Source: Enhydrobacter sp. (GTDB taxonomy: Bacteria > Pseudomonadota > Alphaproteobacteria > Reyranellales > Reyranellaceae). From it: a DNA stretch of 64,000 nucleotides. The stretch lies in assembly GCF_030246845.1 (NCBI RefSeq), contig NZ_CP126889.1:1922001-1986000 (forward strand). The letters are read 5' to 3'. Positions 36,637 to 45,881 of the stretch are shown here, piece after piece. Positions within the stretch are counted from its first letter, which is position 1; every line of letters begins with the position of its first letter. The position numbers were made by a program, and so were the translations under genes. A model generated the notes under the pieces. The model did no database searches and was not told where the DNA came from. It worked only from the letters and a program-made list of their open reading frames with translations.

Positions 36637-37803
36637 ATGACCTCATGCGGTAATCCATCGCCCCTGGGCGTCTATGTGCACTGGCCATTCTGCAAGTCGA
36701 AGTGCCCCTACTGCGACTTCAACAGCCATGTGCGCGAGGGCGTCGAACAGGCACGCTGGCGAAGGGCCCTGCTCAGGGAACTCGAGCATGCCGCGCGCGA
36801 GGCGCCGGAACGACAGGTACAGACGATGTTCTTCGGCGGCGGCACGCCGTCCTTGATGGAGCCGCAGACCGTGGCGGCGCTGATCGCCCGCACGCGCGAG
36901 CTGTGGGACACCGCCGCCGATATCGAGATCACGCTGGAAGCCAACCCTACCTCGGTCGAGGCGAGCAACTTCGCGGCGCTGGCGCAAGCCGGCGTCAATC
37001 GAGTGTCGCTCGGCTTGCAGGCGCTCGATGCCGATGCGCTTCGCTTTCTCGGACGCCAGCATTCGGTAGATGAAGCCATCGCCGCGCTGGATGTCGCGCG
37101 CCGCCATTTCGGCCGCTACTCGTTCGACCTCATCTATGCCCGTCCTGGCCAGACGCCGCAGTCGTGGGCGGACGAACTCGACCGCGCACTCGTGCTCGCC
37201 GGCGAGCACCTGTCGCTCTACCAGCTCACCATCGAGCGCGGCACGCGCTTCTTCACCGATCGTGCGCGCGGACTCTTCACGCTGCCGGCCGAGGAAGAGG
37301 CCGCGCAGATGTTCGAGCATACCCAGGCGCGGCTCGCCGCAGCCGGGCTGCCGGCCTACGAGATCTCCAACCATGCGCGGCCGGGCGCCGCATGCCGTCA
37401 CAACCTGATCTATTGGCAGTATCGCGACTATGTCGGCGTCGGACCCGGTGCTCACGGCCGCGTCGCCACCGGCGATGCCAAGCGCGCCACGCGGCGGACC
37501 AGCGGACCGGAAGCCTGGCTGGAGGCCGTCGAGCGCGCGGGCCATGGGACCGCCGAAACGGCCGACGTCCGGGGACGCGACCGCGTGGAGGAGGCTTTGA
37601 TGATGGGCTTGCGGCTCAGCGACGGCATCGACCGCGAGGTCTTCGCCGTCGTCGCCGGCTTGGATCCGGTCGAGGCGCTGGGCGAGACCCGTCTCGCGGC
37701 GCTGGTCGAAGCCGGCTTCCTCGAGATCGACGCGGCGCGCTTCAGGGCAACGGCGGCGGGACGGCAGCGGCTGAACGCGCTGTTGGAGCGGTTGTTCGCA
37801 TGA
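36637..37803 (+). CDS. hemW: Heme chaperone HemW (radical SAM, coproporphyrinogen oxidase-like)
   Basis: The 388-residue product has the radical SAM cluster motif CKSKCPYC (22-29; spacing CxxxCxxC), FFGGGTPSLM, TLEANPTSVE, GVNRVSLGLQALD, the FDLIYARPGQTPQSW block and the HemN C-terminal domain. HemW proteins insert heme into respiratory enzymes rather than oxidise coproporphyrinogen; the lack of the HemN N-terminal CRTSY-type segment favours HemW. Follows rph-rdgB after a 97-base gap holding a repeat. Confidence 0.93.
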   Translation: MTSCGNPSPLGVYVHWPFCKSKCPYCDFNSHVREGVEQARWRRALLRELEHAAREAPERQVQTMFFGGGTPSLMEPQTVAALIARTRELWDTAADIEITLEANPTSVEASNFAALAQAGVNRVSLGLQALDADALRFLGRQHSVDEAIAALDVARRHFGRYSFDLIYARPGQTPQSWADELDRALVLAGEHLSLYQLTIERGTRFFTDRARGLFTLPAEEEAAQMFEHTQARLAAAGLPAYEISNHARPGAACRHNLIYWQYRDYVGVGPGAHGRVATGDAKRATRRTSGPEAWLEAVERAGHGTAETADVRGRDRVEEALMMGLRLSDGIDREVFAVVAGLDPVEALGETRLAALVEAGFLEIDAARFRATAAGRQRLNALLERLFA

Positions 37804-38636
37804 TGGGGCGCTGGCTTGCCTTTCTCGCGCTGATGATGGCGGCGCCAGCCGCTCTCGCGCAGGCCCATAAGCCAGCGGCCAAGCCCAATCCGACCCCTGC
37901 GGCGAAGCCCGCGGTCAAGTCACCCTTTCCGGCGCCTGCTTTCAAGATCACGGTTGCGACCTGGGGCAAATATCCGCCCTTCAACTATCTCGACCGCAAG
38001 GGCCTGCCGGCCGGCTTCGAGATGGATCTCGCGCAGGAAGCATGTGAGCGCATGAAAGCGGAGTGTGCGTTCGTCGCCGCCGACTGGAACGATCTGATTC
38101 CCGGCCTGATCGACAAGAAGTTCGACATCGTGATGGCCTCGCTCGACGTGACGCCGGAGCGGCGGCGGCGGCTCGGCATGTCGCGGCGCTACTATCTGTC
38201 GCCCGGCGCTTTCATCGCCGCCAAGGGTGCGCCCTACGACGGCCCGCCGGCCCTCCTGCGCAACAAGCGGATCGGCGTGCAGAGGGATTCGATGCATGCC
38301 GACTGGGTCGACAAGAACTTCCGCCGCTCGGCGCAGATCAAGCGCTACCCGTCGGTCGAGGACGAGCTGCAGGCCCTGGCGAAAGGCGAGGTCGACGCCG
38401 TCTTCGGCGACAAAGCGCAGCTCTGGCTGTGGTCGCAGAAGCCGGAAGGCCAGTGCTGCGTCCTGATGGGGCAGGACGTCAAGGACACCCGCACCCTCGG
38501 CATCGGGGTTTCGGCCGGCATCCGGCGCGAGGACGTGAAGCTGCGCGAGGCCTTCAACAAGGCGGTCGGCGGGATGCTGAGCGACGGGACCTACAAGAAG
38601 CTCAACGCCAAGTACTTCCCCTTTCCGCTGAACTGA
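37800..38636 (+). CDS. Periplasmic substrate-binding protein of amino-acid ABC transporter type (SBP_bac_3)
   Basis: The 278-residue product has a signal peptide (about 1-23, ending PAALAQA), a proline/lysine-rich linker, and the family-3 binding fold: TWGKYPPFNYLDRKGLPAGFEMDLAQEAC, DWNDLIPGLIDKKFDIVMASLDVTPERR, and DVKLREAFNKAVGGMLSDGTYKKLNAKYF. Likely binds a polar amino acid such as lysine, arginine or histidine, which is inference. No permease or ATPase gene is near; it overlaps hemW by four bases (ATGA). Confidence 0.88.
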   Translation: MMGRWLAFLALMMAAPAALAQAHKPAAKPNPTPAAKPAVKSPFPAPAFKITVATWGKYPPFNYLDRKGLPAGFEMDLAQEACERMKAECAFVAADWNDLIPGLIDKKFDIVMASLDVTPERRRRLGMSRRYYLSPGAFIAAKGAPYDGPPALLRNKRIGVQRDSMHADWVDKNFRRSAQIKRYPSVEDELQALAKGEVDAVFGDKAQLWLWSQKPEGQCCVLMGQDVKDTRTLGIGVSAGIRREDVKLREAFNKAVGGMLSDGTYKKLNAKYFPFPLN

Positions 38637-38655
38637 CGGCCGCGGACGGCCGCCA

Positions 38656-39027
38656 TCAGTGCAGGGAGCGGGTGCGGGAAACGTAGTGGCCGCGCTTCAG
38701 TTCCTTGAAGAAGTGCGGCACCTGCGGATGCGACACCGGCTTGCCGCTGTCGTCCGCCAGCAGGTTCTGCTCCGAGACATAGGCCACATATGTGGTTTGC
38801 GCATTTTCGGCCAGCAGATGATAGAAAGGCTGGTCGCGGCGCGGCCGGACATTCTCGGGAATCGAGGACAGCCATTCCTCGGTGTTGGCGAAGACCGGAT
38901 CGACATCGAAGATGACGCCCCGGAAGGGATAGAGACGGTGCTTCACCACCTGCCCGATCGCGAACTTTGCCGTACGCACAGGTGGCTGGGCGATTGCTGG
39001 AGGGGTGGTCGGATTGGCCATTTCCAT
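38656..39027 (-). CDS. hspQ: Heat shock protein HspQ (YccV-like)
   Basis: The 123-residue product has the HspQ core KFAIGQVVKHRLYPFRGVIFDVDPVF, NVRPRRDQPFYHLLAEN and TTYVAYVSEQNLLADDSG. Relatives bind hemimethylated DNA and modulate Lon proteolysis. It has an alanine/proline-rich N-terminal extension (about residues 1-17) compared with the E. coli protein. Convergent with the binding-protein gene over 19 bases; own promoter expected in the 170-base gap to the right. Confidence 0.92.
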   Translation of the reverse strand: MEMANPTTPPAIAQPPVRTAKFAIGQVVKHRLYPFRGVIFDVDPVFANTEEWLSSIPENVRPRRDQPFYHLLAENAQTTYVAYVSEQNLLADDSGKPVSHPQVPHFFKELKRGHYVSRTRSLH

Positions 39028-39194
39028 GACGAAAATATTGCTCCGAACGGGACTTCAACGCAACGCGCCCGAACGGTGGGAATTGGCTGATCCCGTGTAA
39101 AAATCGAGACCAGCCGCGGGATGAACCTCCGGGCCGGTTGACGGCGCGGCCCGCCTGTGGACTCTGGCAAAAAGGGGTATGAGGAACTAAGGCG

Positions 39195-40043
39195 TTGGCC
39201 GATGGTCTAAAAGTGCGTTTCTGGGGCGTCCGGGGGTCGATCTCCTGCCCCGGCGCCGAATATGCCCGTTATGGCGGCAACACCTCGTGCCTCGAGGTGA
39301 CGGCCGGCGGTCGCAGGCTCATTTTTGACGCCGGGACCGGCATCCGTCCGCTGGGATTGGAGCTGGCAAGACACGCGCCGCTCGATATCGACATCTACTT
39401 TACGCATACCCACCTCGATCACATCGCCGGGCTCACGTTTTTCGCCCCCCTGTTCGACGAACGCAACTCGGTACGCATGTGGGCCGGTCACCTCAAACCG
39501 CCCAACACGCTGAAGGCCGTCGTGAAGAGCCTGATGAAAGCGCCGCTCTATCCGGTCTCCCTGGAGGCCTTTCGCGCTTCCATCAAGTTCATGGAATTCA
39601 AGGTCGGCCAATCCCTCGCCTGTGGCGACCTGACCATGCGTACGGCGCCACTCAATCACCCCAACGGAGCAACCGGGTATCGCATCGATCATGGCGGCAA
39701 GTCGATCTGCTACATCACCGATACCGAACATCGGGTCGACCGGCGGGATGTCGCCATCATCGATCTGTGCCGCAAGGCCGACGTCATGATCTACGATTCG
39801 AGCTATACCGACGAGGAATACGCCCGCTATCGCGGCTGGGGGCATTCGACCTGGCAGGAGGGGGTGCGCGTGGCGGATGCCGCGGACGTCGGCACCCTCG
39901 TCATCTTCCATCATGATCCGAGCCACGATGACGCCTTCATGGACGGCGTGGCCCGCGACGCCGCGCGACGGCGGCCCGGCAGCGCATCGAGCGGCCTGCC
40001 AAGGGTGATCGTGGCCCATGAGGGCCTGATCATCGCGCCGTGA
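39195..40043 (+). CDS. Metallo-beta-lactamase-fold hydrolase
   Basis: A 282-residue MBL-fold protein with the metal motif THTHLDHIAG (HxHxDH, about 72-81), LNHPNGATGYRI, and later YITDTEH and FHHDPSHDD. It begins FWGVRGSISCPG, a phrase typical of a group related to cyclic phosphodiesterases and RNase Z-like hydrolases. Substrate unknown. The start is TTG at 39195, the earliest in-frame site that keeps the conserved opening. It overlaps the next gene by four bases (GTGA). Confidence 0.85.
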   Translation: MADGLKVRFWGVRGSISCPGAEYARYGGNTSCLEVTAGGRRLIFDAGTGIRPLGLELARHAPLDIDIYFTHTHLDHIAGLTFFAPLFDERNSVRMWAGHLKPPNTLKAVVKSLMKAPLYPVSLEAFRASIKFMEFKVGQSLACGDLTMRTAPLNHPNGATGYRIDHGGKSICYITDTEHRVDRRDVAIIDLCRKADVMIYDSSYTDEEYARYRGWGHSTWQEGVRVADAADVGTLVIFHHDPSHDDAFMDGVARDAARRRPGSASSGLPRVIVAHEGLIIAP

Positions 40044-40876
40044 GCCAGCCCACCAGCCTGCGCGGCCGCTGGCGCCGGCTGGCGCTCGGTCTGCCGACCG
40101 TGCTGGGCTTTCCGGCCCGGGGATGGTTCATCCCTCACCGGTATGCCGGCCTGCTGCCGCCCCCCGGCAGCCAGCCTCCCTATCCCGAGATCGAGGCACT
40201 GTTCGAGCGTGCGACGCCTGCCTTTTTGGCGACCCTCGATCTGATGGATGCGCATGCCGGCGAACTGGCGAGCCTCGGGCATCTGCTCGACCAGGCATGG
40301 TTCCCGCCGCTCGACGGCGTCGCCGCCTACAGCCTCGTCCGCGCGCGCCGGCCCCGACGTCTGGTGGAGGTGGGCTCCGGCCATTCGACGCGCCTCCTTG
40401 CCAGCGCCCTGGCCGGACACGGCGAGATCGTGGCGGTCGACCCGGCGCCGCGTGCCGATATCGCCGGTCTGCCGGGCGTGTGCGTGGTGCCGAAGACCCT
40501 GCAGGCCGCTCCGGCCGCCCTTTTCGATGGCCTTGCAGCCGGCGATTTCCTGTTCATCGACTCGAGCCACGTCCTGATGCCGGGCAGCGATGTCGACCTC
40601 CTGCTCAATCGCGTCCTGCCGCGGCTGCCGTCGGGCGTACTGGTGCATATCCACGACATCTTCCTGCCGTTCGACTATCCCGCCGTCTGGGGCTGGCGGA
40701 ACTACAACGAGCAGCAGGGGGTGGCGCCGCTGATCATCGGCCGCGGCTACCGACCGATCTTCTCCAGCATCTGGGCCGAGCGGCGGCTGGCCGACCGGTT
40801 GGCGCGATCAGTCGTGCCACGCCTGCCGCGCCGGACCGATGCCATGGCGGCGAGCCTGTGGCTGGAAAAGGCCTGA
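40040..40876 (+). CDS. Class I SAM-dependent methyltransferase-fold protein (Methyltransf_24 type)
   Basis: The 278-residue product has the SAM loop LVEVGSGHSTRLLASAL (about 110-126), an acidic end of strand two (EIVAVDPAP), and a second half FLFIDSSHVLMPGSDVDLLLNRVLP with GVLVHIHDIFLPFDYP. This matches methyltransferases of surface-polymer or natural-product type, substrate unknown. Starts at GTG overlapping the hydrolase stop, so the two are coupled. Confidence 0.8.
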   Translation: MSQPTSLRGRWRRLALGLPTVLGFPARGWFIPHRYAGLLPPPGSQPPYPEIEALFERATPAFLATLDLMDAHAGELASLGHLLDQAWFPPLDGVAAYSLVRARRPRRLVEVGSGHSTRLLASALAGHGEIVAVDPAPRADIAGLPGVCVVPKTLQAAPAALFDGLAAGDFLFIDSSHVLMPGSDVDLLLNRVLPRLPSGVLVHIHDIFLPFDYPAVWGWRNYNEQQGVAPLIIGRGYRPIFSSIWAERRLADRLARSVVPRLPRRTDAMAASLWLEKA

Positions 40877-41028
40877 TCGATGGCCGCCGAGGAATCGGGG
40901 ATTCGGTCGATATTGTGGTGATCGCGGGCACAGGAACGTCATTGGCGATGGGGCCGCGTTGCCTTGCCCTTTCCCCATTCGGAGCCTATGTAATTTGAGG
41001 CGAGTGGAGGAGTCGGCGGAGCGCCTTC

Positions 41029-41751
41029 GTGGGCAACAACTACGACATCATTCTGATCGGACTGGTCGCGATTTTCCTGATCCTGCGCCTGCGCGCGGTG
41101 CTGGGCAAGCGCACCGGCAACGAGCGTCCGCCGGCGCGCGATCCGTTCAGCCCGCCGGCACCGCCACCCGCTCCTCCCGCCCCGCCGCGGCTTGGCGATG
41201 CATCGCCCGGCAACGACAATGTCGTGTCCCTGCCCGGCCTGGCGCGTCCGTCCGACGCGACCACGAGACCCGGCGGGATTCGGGCGGCCGTCCTGTCTGC
41301 GGCGTCCGCCGGTGTGAATGCCATTCGGGCCGCCGATCCGCATTTCGATCCCCTGGCCTTCGCCGACGGCGCGCGCGCCGCCTTCACGGCGATCGTGGAG
41401 GCTTTTGCCAAGGGTGACGTCCAATCCTTGCGACCGTTGCTCGATGACCCGACCTTCGCAAGCTTCGACGGCGCCATCCGTGCCCGCACGGACCGCGGTG
41501 AGAAGGCCGAGACAACATTGATCGGCTTCGAAGCTTCCGACATCGCGGCGGCCGAGCTGCAGGCGAATACCGCGCAGGTCACCGTCCGTTTCATCACCGA
41601 GCAGGTCAATGTGGTGCGCAACGCCGAAGGCCAGATCGCCGATGGCAATCCCAACGAGGTGCAGAAGGTGGTCGACCTCTGGACGTTCCGCCGCGACATC
41701 AAGTCGAAAGATCCAAACTGGATTCTGGTCAAGACCGAGAGCGAAGGCTGA
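41029..41751 (+). CDS. Tim44/TimA family putative adaptor protein
   Basis: The 240-residue product has one N-terminal membrane anchor (about 7-24, IILIGLVAIFLILRLRAVLG), a proline-rich linker (about 40-62) and a Tim44-like C-terminal domain with FVEAFAKGD-like opening, QVTVRFITEQVNVVRNAEGQI and VDLWTFRRDIKSKDPNWILV. In alphaproteobacteria this gene lies just before mltA, as here; its role is thought to be in the inner membrane or periplasm. GTG start. Confidence 0.85.
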   Translation: MGNNYDIILIGLVAIFLILRLRAVLGKRTGNERPPARDPFSPPAPPPAPPAPPRLGDASPGNDNVVSLPGLARPSDATTRPGGIRAAVLSAASAGVNAIRAADPHFDPLAFADGARAAFTAIVEAFAKGDVQSLRPLLDDPTFASFDGAIRARTDRGEKAETTLIGFEASDIAAAELQANTAQVTVRFITEQVNVVRNAEGQIADGNPNEVQKVVDLWTFRRDIKSKDPNWILVKTESEG

Positions 41752-41768
41752 GGGGGAGGCATCATCGC

Positions 41769-42872
41769 ATGCGCTGGACCGTCCTGTCCGGCGGCGCAGC
41801 TCTGCTGGCCGTTGCCGGTCTGCTTTCCGCATGCGCAAGCGGCGCGGGAGTGACCGCATCCAACAGGGTCGCGATGGAGCCGACCTCGTTCAAGGAAATC
41901 CCAGGTTGGTCGGACGACAAGCATGCAGAAGCGCTGGCTGCCTTTCGCCACTCCTGTCCTCGGCTCGAGGTCTCGGCCGACACGCGCATCCCGACCGGTA
42001 GCGGCGAAAGAGTCGTGACCGCCGCCGAGTGGCGGCAGATTTGCGCCCGGGCGGCCAAGGTAAGGTCCGGCGACGAACGTGGCGCGCGGCACTTCTTCGA
42101 GGAGAGCTTCCGCCCGCTGGTCGTACAGGCTCCGGCCAAGTTCACCGGCTATTTCGAGCCGGAGCTGCGCGGCAGCCGGGCGCCGTCACGGCTCTTCACG
42201 GTGCCGGTCTACCGGCGTCCGGCCGATCTCGGAGACAAGCCCTACTACACGCGCGCCGAGATCGAGCAGGGAGCACTCAAGGGCAAGGGCCTGGAGATCG
42301 TCTGGGTGCAGGATCCGGTGGCGCTGTACGAAGCCCAGGTCCAGGGCAGCGCCCGCGTCCATCTCGCCGAAGGCGGCGCACTCAGTCTTGGTTTCGACGG
42401 CTCGAACAACCGGCCCTATACGGCGATCGGCGGCGTACTGGCCGATATGGGTATCATGAAGCGCGAGGACGCCACCTGGCCCGCCATCCGCGACTGGCTG
42501 AAGCGCCATCCGCAGCAGGGCCGCGACGTGATGCGCAAGAACGAGCGCTATATCTTCTTCAAGGATACGCGCTCGGCGGCGCCGACCGGGTCGGAAGGGG
42601 TGCCGCTCACCGCACAGCGTAGCCTGGCGGTCGATACCGCCTTCACGCCCTATGGCACGCCGGTCTGGATCGAGACGGTGCGTCCCGTTGCCGGCAAGCC
42701 AGGCGCCACCGAGAGCTATCGCCGCCTGATGGTGGTGCAGGACAGCGGAACGGCAATCAAGGGGCCGGCGCGCGGCGACGTGTTCTTCGGCTCGTCCGCG
42801 CGGGCCGCGGAGTGGGCCGGGCGCATGGTGAGCGGCGGCCGCGCCATCGTGCTGGTGCCGTACAAGGGTTGA
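41769..42872 (+). CDS. mltA: Murein lytic transglycosylase A (MltA)
   Basis: Outer-membrane lipoprotein that cuts peptidoglycan with anhydro-muropeptide formation. The 367-residue product has a lipobox LLSAC with cysteine at 22, the MltA domain (FTGYFEPELRGSR, VPVYRRPADL, EIVWVQDPVALYEAQVQGSARVHL, RVGYDGSN-like VGFDGSNNRPYT) and the C-terminal 3D domain (VDTAFTPYGTPVWIET, VVQDSGTAIKGPARGDVFFG). Seventeen bases after the Tim44-like gene. Confidence 0.95.
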   Translation: MRWTVLSGGAALLAVAGLLSACASGAGVTASNRVAMEPTSFKEIPGWSDDKHAEALAAFRHSCPRLEVSADTRIPTGSGERVVTAAEWRQICARAAKVRSGDERGARHFFEESFRPLVVQAPAKFTGYFEPELRGSRAPSRLFTVPVYRRPADLGDKPYYTRAEIEQGALKGKGLEIVWVQDPVALYEAQVQGSARVHLAEGGALSLGFDGSNNRPYTAIGGVLADMGIMKREDATWPAIRDWLKRHPQQGRDVMRKNERYIFFKDTRSAAPTGSEGVPLTAQRSLAVDTAFTPYGTPVWIETVRPVAGKPGATESYRRLMVVQDSGTAIKGPARGDVFFGSSARAAEWAGRMVSGGRAIVLVPYKG

Positions 42873-42965
42873 CCGCGCCCCTTGCGGAACGGCAGGCTCG
42901 TGTCCGCGGTCGCGAAGGGCACATGAGGCGTTGCGCGCGAATTTTCACGCTGCCATGGTGGCCGC

Positions 42966-43760
42966 GTGAGCACGCCGCCAGAAGTTCGCCCTGCCCCGCC
43001 TCGCCGTGTCGCGCTGTTCGTCACGTGTCTCGTCGACCTGTTCCGGCCCGCGGTCGGCTTCGCGGCGGTCAAGCTGCTCGAGCAAGCGGGCTGCACGGTC
43101 GAAGTCCCGCCGCTGCAGGTCTGTTGCGGCCAGCCGGCCTACAATTCGGGCGATCGCGCCAGCACGCGGGCAATTGCTGCGCAGGTGATCGATGCCTTCG
43201 CGGGGTTCGAGGCGGTGGTGGTGCCGTCGGGCTCCTGTGGCGGCATGCTGGTGCATCATTATCCGGGTCTCTTCGATGACGATCCCGGAATGAAGGCGCG
43301 GGCGGAGGATCTCGCGCGCCGCAGTCATGAGCTCACCTCGTTTCTGGTCGACGTCCTGGGCGTGAAGACCGTGGCGGCGCGCTACGACGGCACCGTCACC
43401 TATCACGATTCCTGCTCGGGCTTGCGCGAGCTCGGCGTCAAGGAGCAGCCGCGCCGGCTGCTGGCATCGGTCGAGGGATTGCGGCTGCGCGAGATGCAGA
43501 CACCCGAGATTTGCTGCGGCTTCGGCGGCACGTTCTGCGTGAAGTACCCCGACATCTCCAACGCCATGGTGGGCGAGAAGTCGGCCGACGTCGTCGCGAC
43601 CGGGGCGGATACGCTGCTGGCCGGCGATCTCGGCTGCCTCATGAACATGGCGGGCAAGCTTCAGCGCGAGGGGCGGCATGTACGTGTGCGTCACGTCGCC
43701 GAAGTGCTGGCGGGCATGGGCGATATTGCGGCCATCGGCGAGCCGGAGGCGAAGCGCTGA
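42966..43760 (+). CDS. lutA: L-lactate oxidation complex subunit LutA (CCG domain)
   Basis: With LutB and LutC it oxidises L-lactate to pyruvate. The 264-residue product has the two CCG repeats: VCCGQPAYNSGDR with SGSCGGML, and ICCGFGGTFCVKYPDISNAM with GDLGCLMNM. The opening VALFVTCLVDLFRPAVG is standard for LutA/YkgE. Overlaps lutB by one base. Confidence 0.93.
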   Translation: MSTPPEVRPAPPRRVALFVTCLVDLFRPAVGFAAVKLLEQAGCTVEVPPLQVCCGQPAYNSGDRASTRAIAAQVIDAFAGFEAVVVPSGSCGGMLVHHYPGLFDDDPGMKARAEDLARRSHELTSFLVDVLGVKTVAARYDGTVTYHDSCSGLRELGVKEQPRRLLASVEGLRLREMQTPEICCGFGGTFCVKYPDISNAMVGEKSADVVATGADTLLAGDLGCLMNMAGKLQREGRHVRVRHVAEVLAGMGDIAAIGEPEAKR

Positions 43761-45187
43761 TGCAGTCCACGGCTCACGACTTCAAGGACAATGTAGGCGC
43801 CGCGCTCGCCGATCCCAACCTGCAGGATTCTCTCGCGAAGCTGAAGGTCGGCTTTTCCGAGCGCCGCCGCCAGGCGGCGGAGCGGCTGCCCGAATTCGAG
43901 GCGCTGCGCGATCGTGCCCGTGACATCAAGGATCATGCGCTTGCCAACCTCGACTTCTACCTCGAGGAGTTCGAGCGCAAGGTCATGGCGCTTGGCGGTC
44001 ATGTGCATTGGGCGCCGACGGCGGCGGACGCACGACAGATCATCGGCGAGCTGTGCCGAAGCGTCGGCGCGCGCACGGTCGCAAAGTCGAAGTCGATGGT
44101 GGCCGAGGAGATCGCCCTCAACGAGCATCTGGAAGCGCTGGGCATCGCGCCGATCGAGACCGATCTCGGCGAATACATCATCCAGCTTCGGCATGAGCCG
44201 CCGAGCCATATCATCGCGCCCGCCGTTCATCTGACCAAGGATCAGGTCGCCGATACGTTCCTGGAGCATCACGCGCCGCTCGGCTTCACCAGGAGACTGA
44301 CCGAGCGCAACGATCTGGTCGCGGAAGCCCGACACGTGCTGAGGCAGAAGTTTCTCGATGCCGATGTCGGGCTCACCGGGGCGAATTTCCTGGTGGCCGA
44401 GACCGGCTCGTCGATGCTGGTAACCAACGAGGGCAATGCCGATCTCTCCAATACGCTGCCCAAGATGCACATCGTGCTGGCCAGCATCGAGAAGGTGATC
44501 CCGACGCTGGAGGACGCCGCTGTGCTGCTGCGCGTGCTGGCGCGTTCGGCGACCGGCCAGGAGTCCTCGGCGTACACGACGCTCAATACCGGCCCCAAGC
44601 GCAACGACGACCTCGACGGGCCGTCGGCCTATCACGTCGTCCTGCTCGACAACGGCCGCTCGTCGGTGCTGGGCACCAAGATGCAGGATATGCTGCGTTG
44701 CATCCGCTGCGGCGCCTGCATGAACCATTGTCCGGTCTATGGCGCAATCGGCGGCCATGCCTACGGCTGGGTCTATCCCGGGCCGATCGGAGCGGTGCTG
44801 ACGCCGCAACTGATCGGTGTCGAGGAAGCCGGCGACCTGCCCAACGCCTCGACCTTCTGCGGCCGTTGCGAAAGCGTCTGCCCGGTGCGCATTCCCCTGC
44901 CCCGCCTGATGCGACACTGGCGCGAGCGCGAGTTCGAGCGGCATCTGACACCCTGGACAGCGCGTCAGGGGCTGGCCCTGTGGGCGTGGTTCGCCCGCCG
45001 GCCGCGGCTCTACCGCGGCATGGCGCAGATCGCCAATCGCATGCTGGCGATGTGCGGGCGCGCCGAGGGGCGTTACCGGATGCTGCCGTTGGCCGGGGGC
45101 TGGACGCGCTTTCGCGATTTCCCCGCTCCGCCGCCCGGGGGCACGTTCCACGCGCAGTGGGCCCGGACCGGAGGCAAGCGCCCGTGA
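43760..45187 (+). CDS. lutB: L-lactate oxidation iron-sulfur subunit LutB
   Basis: The 475-residue product has the LUD domain (VMALGGHVHWAPTAADA, SKSMVAEEIALNEHLEALG, ETGSSMLVTNEGNADLS) and two 4Fe-4S motifs CIRCGACMNHCPVYG (about 314-328) and CGRCESVCPVRIPLPRL (about 372). It transfers electrons from lactate oxidation. The ATG lies in the TGATG shared with the lutA stop; the longer frame upstream is a shadow. Confidence 0.95.
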   Translation: MQSTAHDFKDNVGAALADPNLQDSLAKLKVGFSERRRQAAERLPEFEALRDRARDIKDHALANLDFYLEEFERKVMALGGHVHWAPTAADARQIIGELCRSVGARTVAKSKSMVAEEIALNEHLEALGIAPIETDLGEYIIQLRHEPPSHIIAPAVHLTKDQVADTFLEHHAPLGFTRRLTERNDLVAEARHVLRQKFLDADVGLTGANFLVAETGSSMLVTNEGNADLSNTLPKMHIVLASIEKVIPTLEDAAVLLRVLARSATGQESSAYTTLNTGPKRNDDLDGPSAYHVVLLDNGRSSVLGTKMQDMLRCIRCGACMNHCPVYGAIGGHAYGWVYPGPIGAVLTPQLIGVEEAGDLPNASTFCGRCESVCPVRIPLPRLMRHWREREFERHLTPWTARQGLALWAWFARRPRLYRGMAQIANRMLAMCGRAEGRYRMLPLAGGWTRFRDFPAPPPGGTFHAQWARTGGKRP

Positions 45188-45870
45188 ACGACGCGAACAC
45201 ATCTGCGCGGGCGCAGATCCTGGGCAGCCTTCGTCGGTCGTTGCGACGCGGCCCGCTCGAAGGAGCCGCGCGCCAGGCGGTCGAGCAACGCCTAGCCGAC
45301 CCGCCACGTGGGCCGGCCGTCGCACGGGCCGACCTTCCGCAGGCCGGGAAAGTCGCCCTCTTCTGCCAGTGGGCCGACGCCAACAATGCCACCGTCGCGC
45401 GTGTCGCCGCCGCGGACGTGCCGGGCGAGGTCGCGGCCTATCTGGCGCGCAACAATCTGCCGTCGGAGGCGGCCATGGCGCCCTCGCCGCAACTTGACCG
45501 CTACGACTGGTCGAGCCAGAGGATGCTTGCCCTGCGGCGCGGCCGTGGCGATGCCCGCGATCAGGTGTCGATCACGGGTGCTTTCGCTGGCATCGCCGAA
45601 ACCGGGACTCTGGTGATGACGTCGGGACCCGGCCATCCGGTGTCGCTCAACCTGCTGCCCGACACGCATATCGTGGTGCTGCGCGAGGACGATATCGTGG
45701 GCGGCTACGAGGATGTCTGGACCAGGCTGCGCGCCCGCTACGGCAAAAACAACATGCCGCGCACCGTCAACACCATCACCGGCCCGTCGCGCACCGGCGA
45801 TATCGAGCAAACGATCGAGCTCGGGGCGCATGGTCCGCGCCGCATGCATATCGTGGTGGTGCGCGATTGA
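45184..45870 (+). CDS. lutC: L-lactate oxidation subunit LutC (LUD domain)
   Basis: A 228-residue LUD-domain protein: the core has GIAETGTLVMTSGPGHPVSLNLLPDTHIVVL and RTVNTITGPSRTGDIEQTIELGAHGPR with the usual C-terminal HIVVV. Partner of LutA and LutB. The GTG at 45184 overlaps the lutB stop (GTGA). Confidence 0.93.
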   Translation: MNDANTSARAQILGSLRRSLRRGPLEGAARQAVEQRLADPPRGPAVARADLPQAGKVALFCQWADANNATVARVAAADVPGEVAAYLARNNLPSEAAMAPSPQLDRYDWSSQRMLALRRGRGDARDQVSITGAFAGIAETGTLVMTSGPGHPVSLNLLPDTHIVVLREDDIVGGYEDVWTRLRARYGKNNMPRTVNTITGPSRTGDIEQTIELGAHGPRRMHIVVVRD

Positions 45871-45881
45871 GGCGCGGGTCG

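Noticed and set aside
38637..38655. Terminator between binding protein and hspQ
   Set aside because: CGGCCG-CGGA-CGGCCG can fold, but the stem is six bases and no T-tract follows on either strand.
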